A stretch of 64,000 nucleotides of DNA from Tenebrio molitor. Taxonomy: Eukaryota > Arthropoda > Insecta > Coleoptera > Tenebrionidae. Of this stretch, positions 1-10,034 are shown piece by piece. The translations under genes and the position numbers were made by a program. How positions within the stretch are numbered: position 1 is the first letter of the stretch; every line of letters begins with the position of its first letter. The notes below the pieces were generated by a model. The model saw only the letters and a program-made list of their open reading frames with translations. It had not been told where the DNA came from and made no database searches. The stretch is taken from NCBI RefSeq assembly GCF_963966145.1, contig NC_091048.1, forward strand, positions 18,290,001-18,354,000, read 5' to 3'.

Positions 1-2
1 AA

Positions 3-248
3 TTTTTAATCGAGTCATCCACGGATTTGAATCCTATTGTCTTTTGCGATGATATGTCGAGATCTAACCTGTGTTTCAAGCTGTATTTATTGGAGCGCGG
101 AGTTCAAGTAACGACATATGACTTCGGATTCATGGATAACTCGATTACAAATTAATTTGATCGCTCTTTAGAAAAAGGGGCCAAAAGTTTTACAAACAAA
201 GTTTGGAAGCCATTGAATTTTATAAAAAATGGATCAAAAAAATCATAG
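3..248 (+). pseudogene. Unidentified coding-like segment, truncated by window edge
   Basis: One frame stays open from base 3 to a TAA at 153-155 and continues in the same frame to a TAG at 246-248. The composition (for example ERGVQVTTYDFGFMDNS) looks more like protein than random AT-rich DNA. The upstream part lies outside the window. I do not recognise the family. It could be a transposon or host-gene remnant, and chance openness cannot be excluded. Confidence 0.25.
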
Positions 249-393
249 CAGAATTTTTGTTGTCATTTAGTTCAAAATTAGATCACTTTGACAAGAACAT
301 CTATCTCAAGTCGCAAGTGTGTTTCATCAACCTTGAGAAAACAGAAATAGCTTTGGTCTATGGCGAAGCCCGCGGACATTTAGAGCTACGACG

Positions 394-591
394 CTACGAG
401 TAGCACGACAAATCTACGGTGAAAAGTTGCCTCAAAGGATACTTTCCAATGCACAAACCTTTGTAAACGTTGTGCAGCATCTTCGCGACTTCGGACGTTT
501 CCATCTTGGCCACCACCACGAGAAGCTCGCATTTTAGTTGCAGAAGAAGACATTCTTCACGAAATCCAAGAGCGTCATTTCCAGCAGTCAT
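394..591 (-). pseudogene. Unidentified 65-codon open frame
   Basis: A 65-codon frame on the minus strand opens with ATG at 591 and runs into a TAG. It has a plausible amphipathic composition (REECLLLQLKCELLVVVAKM), and the antisense frame is also open. I see no recognisable domain. It lies just downstream, on the minus strand, of the LINE endonuclease remnant and may be unrelated scrap. Confidence 0.2.
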
Positions 592-774
592 TTTAATTTT
601 TGTGTTTTTGGTAGTTAAACTATTAACCGTATGTAGGGAAAAATTGCATTGTTCCTCGACGTCAGCAAAATTGTATAAAATGCTCCAGTCTGTTAAATCA
701 AGACATTGAGAAAGCGATGTGCAGTCAGTAAATTTATAAACAAGAGACTCAATCTTACATTTAGAGTAAAGAAT

Positions 775-1440
775 AACCTACAAATCTATTTCAATTGTGC
801 AATGATCAGATAAACCGATGGGATCAGAGATGTTGAGATTGGAGATAAGATTACAATCTGATATTAAGACAAGGTCTAAAAGAGAGGATTTTTGGTTATG
901 CCTAAATCGTGTAAAGTCTGAAACAGCTTGAGAAATATTGTTATCATTTAACATATCAGTAAAAAGAGAATCAGAAAAAGAGCTAGAGGAGTAACAGTCT
1001 GCTTTCCATTTGATATTAGAATAATTAAAATCTCCAACAATTATTAATCATTTTCGGTTGAGTTTGAAGAGGCGTTTAGTGGAGGTTTGTAAACGCATGC
1101 TATTACAAAAGAAAATAAATTACTAGAAAATTTAATCCAGTGTGCCTCATACGGTTCAACTATTATATCTAAAACAGTTATCTGAAACTTATTTTTTATG
1201 AGATTCATTTTCGTATATACATACGCCTCCTCCTCTGCCATTTATCCTATCTTTTCGAAAAAGTTTGTAGTTGTTTAATTCAATCATATTATTATGTATC
1301 TCAGCATCAAGCCATGTTTCAGTTAAAGCAATTATATTAGGTGAAGAGTTTGCTATTTCCATTGAAAAATTTAGTTGAACTTAGCCATGAGAGAAGCAAT
1401 ATTAGCATACCTTATTTTACAAGTAAAAGGTTTGCCAGTG
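775..1440 (-). pseudogene. LINE endonuclease (EEP/APE-like) domain remnant
   Basis: Read on the minus strand from about 1440 to 775, the conceptual translation shows the ordered landmarks of the apurinic-type endonuclease of non-LTR retrotransposons. These are an N-terminal IRYANIASL start, ALTETWLD (catalytic Glu), RGGGVCIY, VGDFNYSNIKW (catalytic Asp/Asn), SLLDLVL and the terminal LSDH (catalytic Asp-His). The frame is broken by several stops and shifts in the middle, so it is a dead copy. The order and spacing fit the jockey/CR1/L2-type ORF2 N-terminus. No reverse transcriptase follows in the expected place, so only the 5' part survives, or the rest lies beyond the window start. Confidence 0.8.
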
Positions 1441-1586
1441 ATTTTTTTTTCTCTACTATTTTTTGTGTCTTATTCATGTACATATTTTATGGTTAAATTA
1501 TTTTCACCCTTTCCAACACGATCTGCCAACTCAGCACGTAATTGCTTCAGGTAAGATTGTTGTTGTTTGTTTTATTATCACTAATA

Positions 1587-2359
1587 TACAGGGTGATTCA
1601 TAAAGTATCATTCAAACTTTAACCGGTGGTAGATTCAAACCCCTAGACACTCTTACAAAAATGTCTAGGTTCTAAGGTTAAAATTGTTGAAGATAAAGCA
1701 TGTTGAAAAGTGTACTACCACTTTTTAAAAACTGCAGATAAATGAAAATATTTCACGTTGAAATAAACTGTCAGGCATTGTTGTCAAAATGAAACTAAAG
1801 CGAACTTTATAATACCAATATTTTCTCTATAGCAACAATTGTTTGCTTCTATGACATTCATGAAATCATGACATTTGTTATACATTGGACGTAAGGTGGA
1901 ATAATTTAGCGAAGAATGGCATTTAAGTACTAATAGTGAAAAAACCGATATGGTAATTTTTGCCAATTTTTGATGTATGACTCAAAATTTTATTGTCAAG
2001 AGCCTTTTAAGACCGGAATCTGCCACTGGTTAATAGTAGTTTATTTAACCAGTTCGTGTGTAAATTGGCCTTTTTTTGGCATGAGTGAGCCAGTTTAAAA
2101 CGCGAGTGAAACGAGAGTTTTGATGGCCCATGAGTGCAAAAAAAAGGCCAATTTACACAAGAACGAGTTAAATACAACGTTTTTTTGTTCGACGAGCCCC
2201 TTAAATGTTCCAAATCGCTTAAAATCTTTAAAATTAGCTTGACGTTTCGTTTTGACAAATTGTGACATTTATCAAAATCCGTTCACACAGGAGAAAATTC
2301 TCAAATTCTGACATTGCCGAACAAAAAAATATTTATGAAACTATATGAATCACCCTGTA
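1587..2359. mobile_element. MITE with CAGGGTGATTCATA termini
   Basis: The ends are a perfect 16-bp inverted pair, TACAGGGTGATTCATA at 1587-1602 and its complement at 2344-2359, including TA at each outer edge. The interior holds no intact gene. Its right part is a copy of the dispersed hairpin repeat described at 2031. The TA target and terminal sequence fit a Tc1/mariner-related non-autonomous element. Confidence 0.75.
2031..2330 (+). repeat. Dispersed hairpin repeat, copy 1
   Basis: This is an about 300-bp unit starting TAATAGTAGTTTATTTAACC and ending near TGCCGAACAAAAAAATA. Its left part is itself palindromic: GTGTGTAAATTGGCC pairs with a later GGCCAATTTACACA around a core of AAAACGCGAGTGAAACGAG type. 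The same unit recurs at 9696-9996, 25882-26180 and 54474-54664, and in inverted, split form at 44872-45575. Open frames on its minus strand look the same in each copy because they are repeat sequence; there is no sign of a real gene. Confidence 0.85.
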
Positions 2360-2544
2360 CATCTTAGAAAATTTTTTGATAACTAAGAGCGCTGATTTTT
2401 TTCTCAAACACAATCTGGCCATGTCAGCATTTTTTTGTTACTTTTTGAGGTGCCGATTCTGGTCACATCTGGCATAACAACCAGAGATGGATCCAAAACT
2501 TCCAAAATATCGTTTGCCACACTGAAATCGTTATTAGAAGTATA

Positions 2545-3731
2545 CAGTGCATTTTTTTAACTGTTGCCATAGGGAATTGCATGGTAAAATTTATACCCCC
2601 TGTTAACTTTTGTTCTGATGAAAATATTCAAACCATTTTTGGAACAAAGTTGGAAGATTTTTTAAACTATCGGATAGATAATAATTCAATATCCTAAACT
2701 GTCGAAAAAGTTGTGAAAAAAATATTTTCAAGCGCGCCGGAATAGTAATACGTCGAGCGGCCGCCAGAATAGCGTTCCTGTCGGCTCATCCAGCACCTGA
2801 CCACTTTTGACTTTTGTCACTTTCATTTAAAAAATAAATACCGAGATCTCCTCGACGCTATGATTAAATTAGCTTTTGGAAGGCAGAACATCTGAACATT
2901 TATTTATTTAAAAATAAACAAAGCGTAAAAACGTTAACGCACAAAATAACTCAACAAATTACCAGAAATTGTCAAAGGAATTGTTCAAAGTGTTTTCCTT
3001 CGACTGCTAGACAATGTCCCAAGCGATCTTAAAAATTTCTTCGCGTGTTTTGTAAATGTCGCACTGTAGTGGAATTACAAGCTTCAGTTATTCTTGCCCT
3101 TAATTCCTCCAAAGTTTCTGGTTAACCTCTTATGCGTTTTTTTAACTGTTGCCATAGGGAATTAATTGCATGGTAAAATTGTTGACTGATGATCCACTGC
3201 AGATTTGGTGCTAATTTTTATTTTTGTAATAAATCATTAATAAGACTACGTAATGCATACTGTTTGAACAACGACAAGCAGTTTTATTTTACTAATTTTA
3301 CTCTTCAAAGTTGAAATTAATGAACGTAAATAATTTGAGAAAAACGTAGTAGGCGATATGGGAACAAAAATTAGGTTTAATATTTTATTTTATTATTTAT
3401 TTTAATCATAGCCTCGAGGAGATCTCGCTATTTATTTTTTAAATGAAAGTGACAAAAATCGAAAGTGGAGGTCGTCAGGTGCTGGTTGAGCCGACAGGAA
3501 CGCTATTCTGGCGGCCGCTCGACGTACTATTATTCCGGCGCGCTAGAAAATATTTTTTTCACAACTTTTTCGACAGTTTAGGATATTGAATTGTATTCTG
3601 TCCGATAGTTTAAAAAATCTTCAAACTTTGTTCCAAGAATGGTTAGAATATTTTCATCAGAACAAAAGTTAACAGGGGGTATAAGTTTTACCATGCAATT
3701 CCCTATGGCAATAGTTAAAAAAAATGCACTG
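2545..3731. mobile_element. 1.19-kb foldback element with ~330-bp inverted arms
   Basis: The left arm (2545 to about 2875) and right arm (about 3405 to 3731) are inverted copies. Shared blocks include CAGTGCATTTTTTTAACTG at the tip, a CCATGCAATTCCCTATGGCA-type block, a GCGGCCGC-containing block and an ATTTAAAAAATAAAT block. TA lies at 2543-2544 and 3732-3733. The unique centre carries a degraded transposase tail and, at about 3139-3180, a further partial copy of the arm tip. Long arms with a TA target are typical of foldback Tc1/mariner derivatives. Confidence 0.85.
2950..3125 (-). pseudogene. IS630/Tc1-type transposase C-terminal scrap
   Basis: On the minus strand the centre of the foldback element can be read, with frameshifts, as the C-terminal part of a mariner/IS630-type transposase. 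The reading runs from a GGI/LRARI-like segment through CDIYKTREEIFKIAWDIV to an asparagine-rich tail. The fragment resembles the tails seen at 46972 and 40630. No catalytic residue remains. The assignment rests on a short, degenerate stretch. Confidence 0.35.
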
Positions 3732-3739
3732 TATGCTGA

Positions 3740-4300
3740 AACGTTGTAAAGAACCACAGTGCAAGAGCGTATCGATTTTTCAACCGATTCATCGAAAAAT
3801 GAATGAAAAATCATAGTTGGTCGATGATTTTGAAATTTTGTCTAGGGGCCTAGATGTTGATTCTAAACAACTTTTCTTAATAACTTTTTGTCGTATTTAC
3901 CACATAAAAGGCACTTTATTCTACAGAAAAATAGGTTTTTTGAAAATTTCCAAGGCACACTTGACTTTTCAAAACTAAAATTATGTTAAAAATTAGTCTT
4001 TAACCAAGCAGGGGTAAACCCCAAAAAATAAAAATTTAAATCGAAATGTTTTTATCTTTTGCAAGAGTCATTTCACCTATCCGGTGACACACTGTATACG
4101 GATTTAAAACTTAACAAATGGATTTATTTCGACAACTACAAGGCGTCTTGACTGTTTCGCAGCTCAAGTAGAAGTCGTGTTTTTCATTGCGAATACCTTT
4201 CGTGCCGCCTTTAAAGAGACTGCAAGGGTAGCGGTCATAAACCCCCGTCTGCGCTATTTGAATATTAGTGAAAATGTGGGTGGTCGAAGACAACCTTAAT
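3740..4300. other. Non-coding stretch with one orphan transposon end
   Basis: No gene is visible. The segment ending near 4095 finishes in TCCGGTGACACACTGTA, which has the form of an outward-facing Tc1/mariner-type terminus followed by TA. I could not find a matching inverted partner nearby, so it is probably half of an element truncated by the foldback insertion to its left. Confidence 0.4.
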
Positions 4301-4311
4301 CCATAACCGCG

Positions 4312-4566
4312 TATAGTTGTCCCAGAGCTGCAGCGATTTTATGGCGGGGTACCATTGTATAAACGTTAATGACACCGACAATAGGTTTAAACCGCAGGTA
4401 CAACCCGTAATCGTAAATTCGTTCAAGTAGTACCCTGTAAACTGACAGGTACAGAACGAAAGTGATGATTGACAGGGCTCTGCTTAAGTCGCTTATCGGC
4501 ATCTCAACAGGGGTAATAATTACTATTGCCTTGCCATAAAATCGCTGCAGCTCTGGGACAACTATA
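4312..4566. repeat. Inverted repeat, 34-bp perfect arms
   Basis: The arms at 4312-4345 and 4533-4566 are exact reverse complements over 34 bp (TATAGTTGTCCCAGAGCTGC and onward), separated by 187 bp of unrelated sequence. This is either a small TIR element or the remnant of one. It lies immediately left of another foldback (4582-4844). Confidence 0.8.
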
Positions 4567-4581
4567 CGAAGGTGAGATTTT

Positions 4582-4844
4582 TATAGTGCTTTTATCTTCG
4601 TAAGGAATTTTGGCTTAAGTCATAAATAAACCGAATAAGGACCCTACTTAAAGAAATTTATTGTGATATTGTACCTGTCAATCACTAGGAGAAAAAAATT
4701 ACCTGGGGTCGTACTCAAAATATTTGTGGGAGACCGTCTAGTGATTAACAGGCACAATATGACAATAAATTTCTTTAAGTAGGGTCTTTGTTCGGTTTAT
4801 TTAGGACTTAAGTCAGAATTCCTTTCGAAGATACAAGCACTATA
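4582..4844. mobile_element. 263-bp foldback MITE
   Basis: About 107-bp arms (4582-4688 and 4738-4844) are near-perfect inverted copies and include GTAGGGTCCTTATTCGGTTT-type and CTTAAGTC blocks. Only about 49 bp separates them, so the whole sequence could fold into one long hairpin. It has no coding capacity. Confidence 0.85.
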
Positions 4845-5274
4845 ATAATACCCTTTGATTTTTTAGTCAACCTTAGTCCATCGCCTCGTAAATGCTCATT
4901 CAACGATTCTTCACAATTCAGCGAAACCTTCAAAATGAATCTTAGATTCAGAATTATTTAGAACAATGTATCTTTTCCAATGCCACCTGAAATCCTTCTG
5001 ATGCCATGCGAAGTGTGATACGTAGATGTCAACAATGTCTCCAACAAAATGGTGCTCAATTTGAACAGTCGAAAAAATTAGTGCTTACTCACAATGGACA
5101 TAAGACATAAGAAATACATAAAAGATACCTAAGAATAATTTGTAAATTTGGGCAATTGGAAAATAATTTATGTTTCCATATAACTCGAATATGATTCTTC
5201 ATGCCTTTTTGTACACAACAATAATGTTCACTGAGGTCCCTTCTCATAAGTTACGTAAAAATTAATAGTACATA

Positions 5275-6172
5275 CGAGGGTCATCCAGAAAGTAAGGTTA
5301 CAACATTTATGTAGGATCGAGAAATGCTTGTATTCAATTGAAATTCACAGAATACTTCACAAATATATTAAACTATTTTTCAACGTAATCGCCGTCGAGA
5401 CCGAGACATTTCTGCAGTCGGGGCACCAGCTTTTGTATGCCAGTGTCATAGACCTCCACCGCCAGCTCTTTCAGTCACTTCCTTGACCTCCTGATTGCTG
5501 GAAAAACGTTTCCCACCCAAAAACTCCTTTAGTTTAGTGAAAAAGTGATAGTCCGAAGGCGCCAAGTCGTGTGAATAGGGGGGGTGGGTGACAATATCCC
5601 ATCCAAACGATGTCAGCAGCTCCTGTGAAACTGGCGCGCTATGGGGCCTGGCGTTGTCATGCAGGAGGCTGACTCCCCGGGTCAGCATTCCCCTTCTGCG
5701 GTTCTGAATGGCTCTTCTGAGTTTTTTTTTTAGGGTATTCCAGTAAGCCTCTGCATTATTAGGCATAAAATCCACCAAAAAGAACCCCTTACGGTCCCAA
5801 AAACAGATGACATGACTTTTCCGGCTGAATGGTTTGTCTTGAACATTCTGGTGGCTGGGGAAAATGAATGACGCCACTAGAAGATTGTCTTTTGGATTCT
5901 GGGGTGTAATGACACACCGACGTCTCATTCTCCCGTTACGATAGAATCCAGAAAACCTTCTCCGTCCTATGCAAAACGGAGGTGGCGGGAGCGCGCGAAG
6001 ACCTCTCCATCGGAAAAATTTATTGTGACTGAACAAAATGGCCGACAAACACGCCGGACCAAACAAACTGACAACTAGGATCCCCCCTACATGCCAGGTG
6101 TGCTAACTTTGAAACAAAAAATTTCCCCCGGCCTCAGGAGCCCTTGCAACCTTACTTTCTGGATGACCCTCG
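5275..6172 (-). mobile_element. Internally deleted mariner element
   Basis: The terminal inverted repeats begin CGAGGGTCATCCAGAAAGTA at 5275 and are repeated in inverse up to 6172, each bordered by TA (5273-5274 and 6173-6174). The 898-bp length is shorter than the roughly 1.3 kb usual for mariner. The missing part corresponds to the DNA-binding half and first catalytic Asp of the transposase. Ends and target duplication are intact, so it could have been mobilised by a related full-length element. Confidence 0.92.
5446..6066 (-). pseudogene. Mariner transposase, N-terminally deleted (206 codons)
   Basis: This encodes the C-terminal half of a mariner transposase, the nuclease that cuts and rejoins element ends at TA sites. 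From about residue 86 the translation follows the family closely: VICFWDRKGFFLVDFMP, then LLHDNARPHSA with Asp137, then HPPYSHDLAPSDYH with Asp172. The 34 residues between these aspartates give the DD34D spacing that defines mariner. The first catalytic aspartate block and both helix-turn-helix motifs are absent. Residues 1-70 look like out-of-frame sequence, so the ATG used is arbitrary. The C-terminus ends in a GGGG run, also unlike the family. It is non-functional as a nuclease. Confidence 0.9.
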
Positions 6173-6481
6173 TATATCCACTGCATGTATCATGAATTTC
6201 TTATGTCTTATGTCAAGCCTATGTCCATTGTGAATAAGCACTTATATTGTTATTTTTATTGTTCGTATTAATGAATAAATATTGTTTCCATGGCTACAAG
6301 AATGTCTTCATAAGTAATTCATGGCGTGTTAAGAATAAGTTTTACTCATTCCTAATCATTTTATTTATTTCTTATTTTAGAACAACATTTAAATATACAT
6401 AGTGTGCTATCAAAAAATTATACGTTGCCATTTAAAAAAATAAAGTTGACCCTTCACCCTTGCAAAATAGGGTTGTTAAAG

Positions 6482-7415
6482 CAACGTTTTATATCCAGTT
6501 TGTAGTACTTTTTGAACCCTTTAATTTGATGTACCGCTCGTTGAAATCGGATATCAAATAGGAAAGATATAAGCTGGTGGGTTGTTTGTGATCAGCCTGT
6601 ATGTAATAACAATTTTGATAGACAAGGTAATGTTTTAGCACATGCATGCTTTCTAAATAAGGAAGAATGTCACGGAATACATTTTGATAAATCATAAAAT
6701 TGGTATTTTAGCATGCCAAGCGCTACTCCTCATGAACGAACTAATTTTTATACAGTTTTATTACATGAGATTGAACATACATTAGGTACAGAACATTCTG
6801 CTCATAATAATCATTCGATTAGGTATGCTTATCGCAAAGCAATATTTTTAATTATCTCAAAATACAGGTGTCTCAAAATTCGCGAATTCCGAATTCAGAG
6901 CGTTGTAAGGGATCCCTTCAGTAGTCCAAATATGGAAATTAAAAAAAAAAAAATCGGTACTCCCCCCACCAAAATACATTGGTTTGAAGGTGCACTCTTT
7001 GAATAGCGTTATCTTCAAATACAGGCTGAAAAGTAGAGTGTTTATTGTTATTTATGGTGTAGATGATTGTGGAAAATAATAACGTAAAACAATTTTTTGA
7101 AAAATAGCTTTACTTTGGAGTAAAAAAATCTTAAGTTTTTGTTATTTTTCTTAAAAATGGAACGGCAACGTAATCAGAATCGTATTTTGTCACAGTGGAT
7201 ATGAAGGTTGCTATGTATTCAACAAAATTAAAGTGCTTATATCTTCTTCTGGAAGAGCGAATTTTTCGAGCTCCACTGAGTCCTTCCCTACCACACTCTG
7301 AATTCGGAATTCGCGAATTTTCAGACACCTGTATACGAGTACATATACGAAATTCTGCATTTGTAAAATATTATTACTTATATTATAAGACGATATAGAA
7401 GAGATCCAAATTTAA
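6482..7415 (+). pseudogene. Matrixin (MMP-type) catalytic-domain pseudogene, split by a MITE
   Basis: One frame running through 6566-6862 reads as the catalytic domain of a matrix metalloproteinase. FDRQGNVLAHACF comes first (the structural-zinc/calcium region, usually FDG.GG.LAHAF), then HFDKS-stop-NW, then LLHEIEHTLGTEHS at 6758-6799. The last is the zinc-binding HExxHxxGxxH motif followed by the family Ser. SIRYAY follows where SIMYAYY is expected. A 467-bp MITE interrupts the frame at 6863. Beyond it, in the same frame, DDIEEIQ at 7389-7409 matches the end of the domain. One in-frame stop lies in the left part and one just before DDIEEIQ. No intron is needed across the domain, so it is a processed copy or comes from an intronless (possibly viral) matrixin. 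It cannot encode a working enzyme. Confidence 0.75.
6865..7331. mobile_element. 467-bp MITE (CAGGTGTCTSAAAATTCGCG termini)
   Basis: The terminal inverted repeats extend over 35-47 bp (CAGGTGTCTCAAAATTCGCG on the left; the right differs by one base in the first 20). TA sits at 6863-6864 and 7332-7333. The interior is non-coding. A second, end-truncated copy lies at 39749-41100 and is itself split by another transposon. Confidence 0.9.
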
Positions 7416-7589
7416 TATTTGAATACTTACCGTTTGTAAAACAAATCTCTTAAGTCTATCAAAGACCTTCTGGAGAATAATTATATATGAAAATAAATAT
7501 TATTTCATTGACTTTCCTAGTTTTTAAATAAGGCAGTCTGAAAACGTTCAAACAACATGAGTTAGGAGTACCTAGTAATAATAGTTATT

Positions 7590-7712
7590 TATGGTACGAG
7601 TGTGTTATGTTGGCTATAAGTCACTCGAGAAAAAATTTAGAGCTCGAGGCCGTAGGCTAAGTCGTATAATTTTCTAAGTGACTTATAGAACATAATACAT
7701 GAGTGGCATACA
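7590..7712. repeat. Palindromic repeat around a CTCGAGGC core
   Basis: GTGTTATGTTGGCTATAAGT at 7601 and onward is imperfectly complementary to the ACTTATAGAACATAATAC block near 7678-7698. The core, around GAGCTCGAGGCCGTAGGCT, is GC-richer. It resembles in layout the other hairpin repeats of the window (9696, 49388, 54118). The stretch from 7712 to 8220 contains no gene that I can recognise. Confidence 0.55.
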
Positions 7713-8220
7713 ACACTGAGTTACAGTTATAGTTAATTCACATGTGAGTTATGAATTATGACTTGTAATACGCGTGTGACTTTATAGATTATTTTACTGG
7801 TCTGAAATGAGAACAATTATGATTCTATAAGTAGTTTTAATTTTGTAATATGTTGTTTGGACCTCAACCAAGGATAAAAAACCAAATTTGCAACTTCCAA
7901 AGATTTGTACGCGCTGCGTAGTAGCGAAAAAAGAGCGAAATAGGTATACGCTATTTTCAGTTTTTGCTCAATATCTTCTAAGGAATAAGTCTCATAGAAA
8001 AAGTTGAACTTATGTTTTTTAAACTAGATTAAATTCGCTACAATTTGAACCCCAAGTGAGCACTATGCATCCAGTAGTTTCCGAGATACAGCTCTTCAAA
8101 AATTGGGTATTTTTTCCAAAAAGTGGAAAAGTTTTGTATAGGTCTCTTATTTTGTTAAATATCGTGAAAAATACTTCCCCCATGACAAAAGTCATCATAA
8201 GCAATGAACGTGAAGGATAT

Positions 8221-9240
8221 TTATTTAGCTTTAATTTGAACTCCGACGCGCACCTGTCCTCGCACCATTCCTACCGTCCGCCGTGCCAGCGCACTCCTGG
8301 AGATTCCACGTCCCTGTGTCAATCTGTCGTAGCTTTTAATAGACTGCATCAGCTTCTGCTCAGTTGTCAAGTCTGACCACGGATCAGCGGATTGTAAAAT
8401 CTGTAAACATCTTAAACTCAATTGAATCCATCCGATGTTCTAGAGCCATCATGTCTTACAGATATCAGTGGGCACTCTTTGCGTAGAAACAGTGACCAGC
8501 TGAATGGAAAAAAGGTAGTTTTTTATGAACAGTATACAGGTGAATGTTCCAATCACCCGCAAGTTCTGTCTGGATGAAATGTTTTACGAGAGTAAACATG
8601 CGAAAATACTAGACCCACAGCTTTGTGTTGGGACCATCATCTTCCAATTTATGCAATACAGTTTTGAATTTGGCTCTTAGGTTTTAATGAGTCTCATTTT
8701 CTTTTGCAAACAAGATGAGAGACCTCTCACTCTCACGTAGCTTCTTCTCAGATTCGGCTCTTTCCTCCTTAGTCAAATCTACTTCATCCAAAATAATGCC
8801 AGCCAATATTAGGTTAGCTAAAATGTGTGCTTGTACAATCCGTAAATAGGCATTTTGTCCATGCTGTAATCTGCATAAATAGTCATAAGCAGCTCTTTCA
8901 AGCCACTCCCTGCCATTATTACACAGATACAACTCATGAGGAGATGGAACTCTCCTAGTCTCACAACCGCATAGCTTAACTCAGGCTTTCTGGCTTTATT
9001 GAATAGTGGTTGATCAAAAGTAACGAAGCAGGTTTTTTGAGAATGACCTACGCTTCTCTCACTGGATTCAAAAAGGGACTTGAACACTGTGTCAGTGTAT
9101 TGTAATCAGTAGGTGGGGCGCGGATGAATGGAAGGAAAATAGTTCTTGATAGATCAAAATCAAGACCACTTGTCACCTGTTCCATGAACCCGTTCCAACC
9201 GGGCATACTTGGGGTGTTCGAACGATTTTCCATATAACCA
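8221..9240 (-). pseudogene. Frameshifted copy of a repetitive invertebrate ORF of unknown function
   Basis: Successive minus-strand frames can be read as one protein broken by frameshifts. From 9233 downward: GWNGFMEQ, LPFIRAPPTDYNT, KTCFVTFDQPLF, VVRLGEFHLLMS, IMAGSGLKELL, then RIVQAHILANLILAGIILDE and LTKEERAESEK. After a weak stretch (8470-8620), EQKLMQSIKSYDRLTQGRGI ends near 8225. From memory of the family, the same motif order (VRLGGFH-LMS, IMAGSGL, LTRGRGI) occurs in large numbers of uncharacterised proteins in arthropod and other invertebrate genomes. That suggests spread with a mobile element. At least three frameshifts are needed, so this copy is dead. No catalytic function is assigned. 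Confidence 0.65.
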
Positions 9241-9293
9241 GAATCTGGTGCTGAGGGGAGTATTTCACAACCAACTTCATAGACTCCGTTTAT

Positions 9294-9608
9294 AGTATTT
9301 TACAATAGAAGACCGTTAGGATAGCCTTTACTGCCGAGCCAGAGATTTTGTGAGACGAGCTCGCAGAGCGAGTCGAATAATACTGGCGAGGCTGTAAAGG
9401 CCCTAACGGACGTGTATTGTACAATAGTTTTTGTAATATCTCTACGATTCGTTCACAATTATCTTTTTGAAATACATTTTTTCAACGCCATCGAAAAAAC
9501 TGAATGATTAATAAGTGTGCGGAGGACGTCGTCATGTCAACCGTTGTTTGTGAGAAAAAATAGTTTCAATGTTGTTTGTCAGATTTGTTCAACGCTTAAC
9601 TTTCCGTT
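9294..9608 (+). repeat. Dispersed repeat family B, copy 1
   Basis: This about 315-bp unit is repeated in inverse orientation at 23171-23489. Shared blocks include CGTTAGGATAGCCTTTACTG, AGACGAGCTCGCAGAGCGAG, GGGCCTTTACAGCC (as complement) and CTCTACGATTCGTTCACAAT. Internally TTACTGCC...GGCTGTAAAGGCC is palindromic around CTCGCAGAGCGAG. It is non-coding, and the minus-strand open frame of the other copy is repeat sequence. Confidence 0.85.
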
Positions 9609-9695
9609 GGTAAATAAATTAATGAAATTTCGATTTCGGCAAAGTTAATGGACGTTTCCTGTAATTGTAAACAACAACTATCCCAGAATAAGTGG

Positions 9696-9996
9696 TAATA
9701 GTAGTTTATTTGACGAGTTTGTGTGTAAATTGGGCCTTTTTGGGCACGCGTGGGCCATTTTAAAACGCGAGTGAAACGAGCGTTTTAAAGGCCCGCGAGT
9801 GCCAAAAAAGGCCCAATTTACACACGAACGAGTTGAATACAACGCTTTTTTGTTCGACGAGCCCGTTAAAGGCTCCAAATCGCTTAAAACCTTTAAAATT
9901 AGCTTGACGTTTCGTTTTGACAAGTTGTGACATTTATAAAAATCCGTTCACATAGGAGAAAATTCTCAAATTCTGACAATGTCGAACAAAAAAATA
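9696..9996 (+). repeat. Dispersed hairpin repeat, copy 2
   Basis: This is a full-length copy of the repeat at 2031, with the palindrome GTGTGTAAATTGGGCC / GGCCCAATTTACACAC intact and a GCGAGTGAAACGAGCG core. It is better paired than copy 1, which suggests it is nearer the ancestral sequence. Confidence 0.85.
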
Positions 9997-10034
9997 AGTT
10001 TTATCATTGAAGTTAAAGTATTAATTTATTATTA

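Larger units (their letters stand above)
5081..6242. repeat. Inverted repeat interrupted by a mariner insertion
   Basis: GTGCTTACTCACAATGGACA at 5081 and onward, through the adjoining ATAAGACATAAGAAAT block, is matched in inverse at 6193-6242, with a short extra segment in the right copy. The two arms flank the mariner at 5275-6172, which indicates that the mariner landed inside an older palindromic element. Confidence 0.7.
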
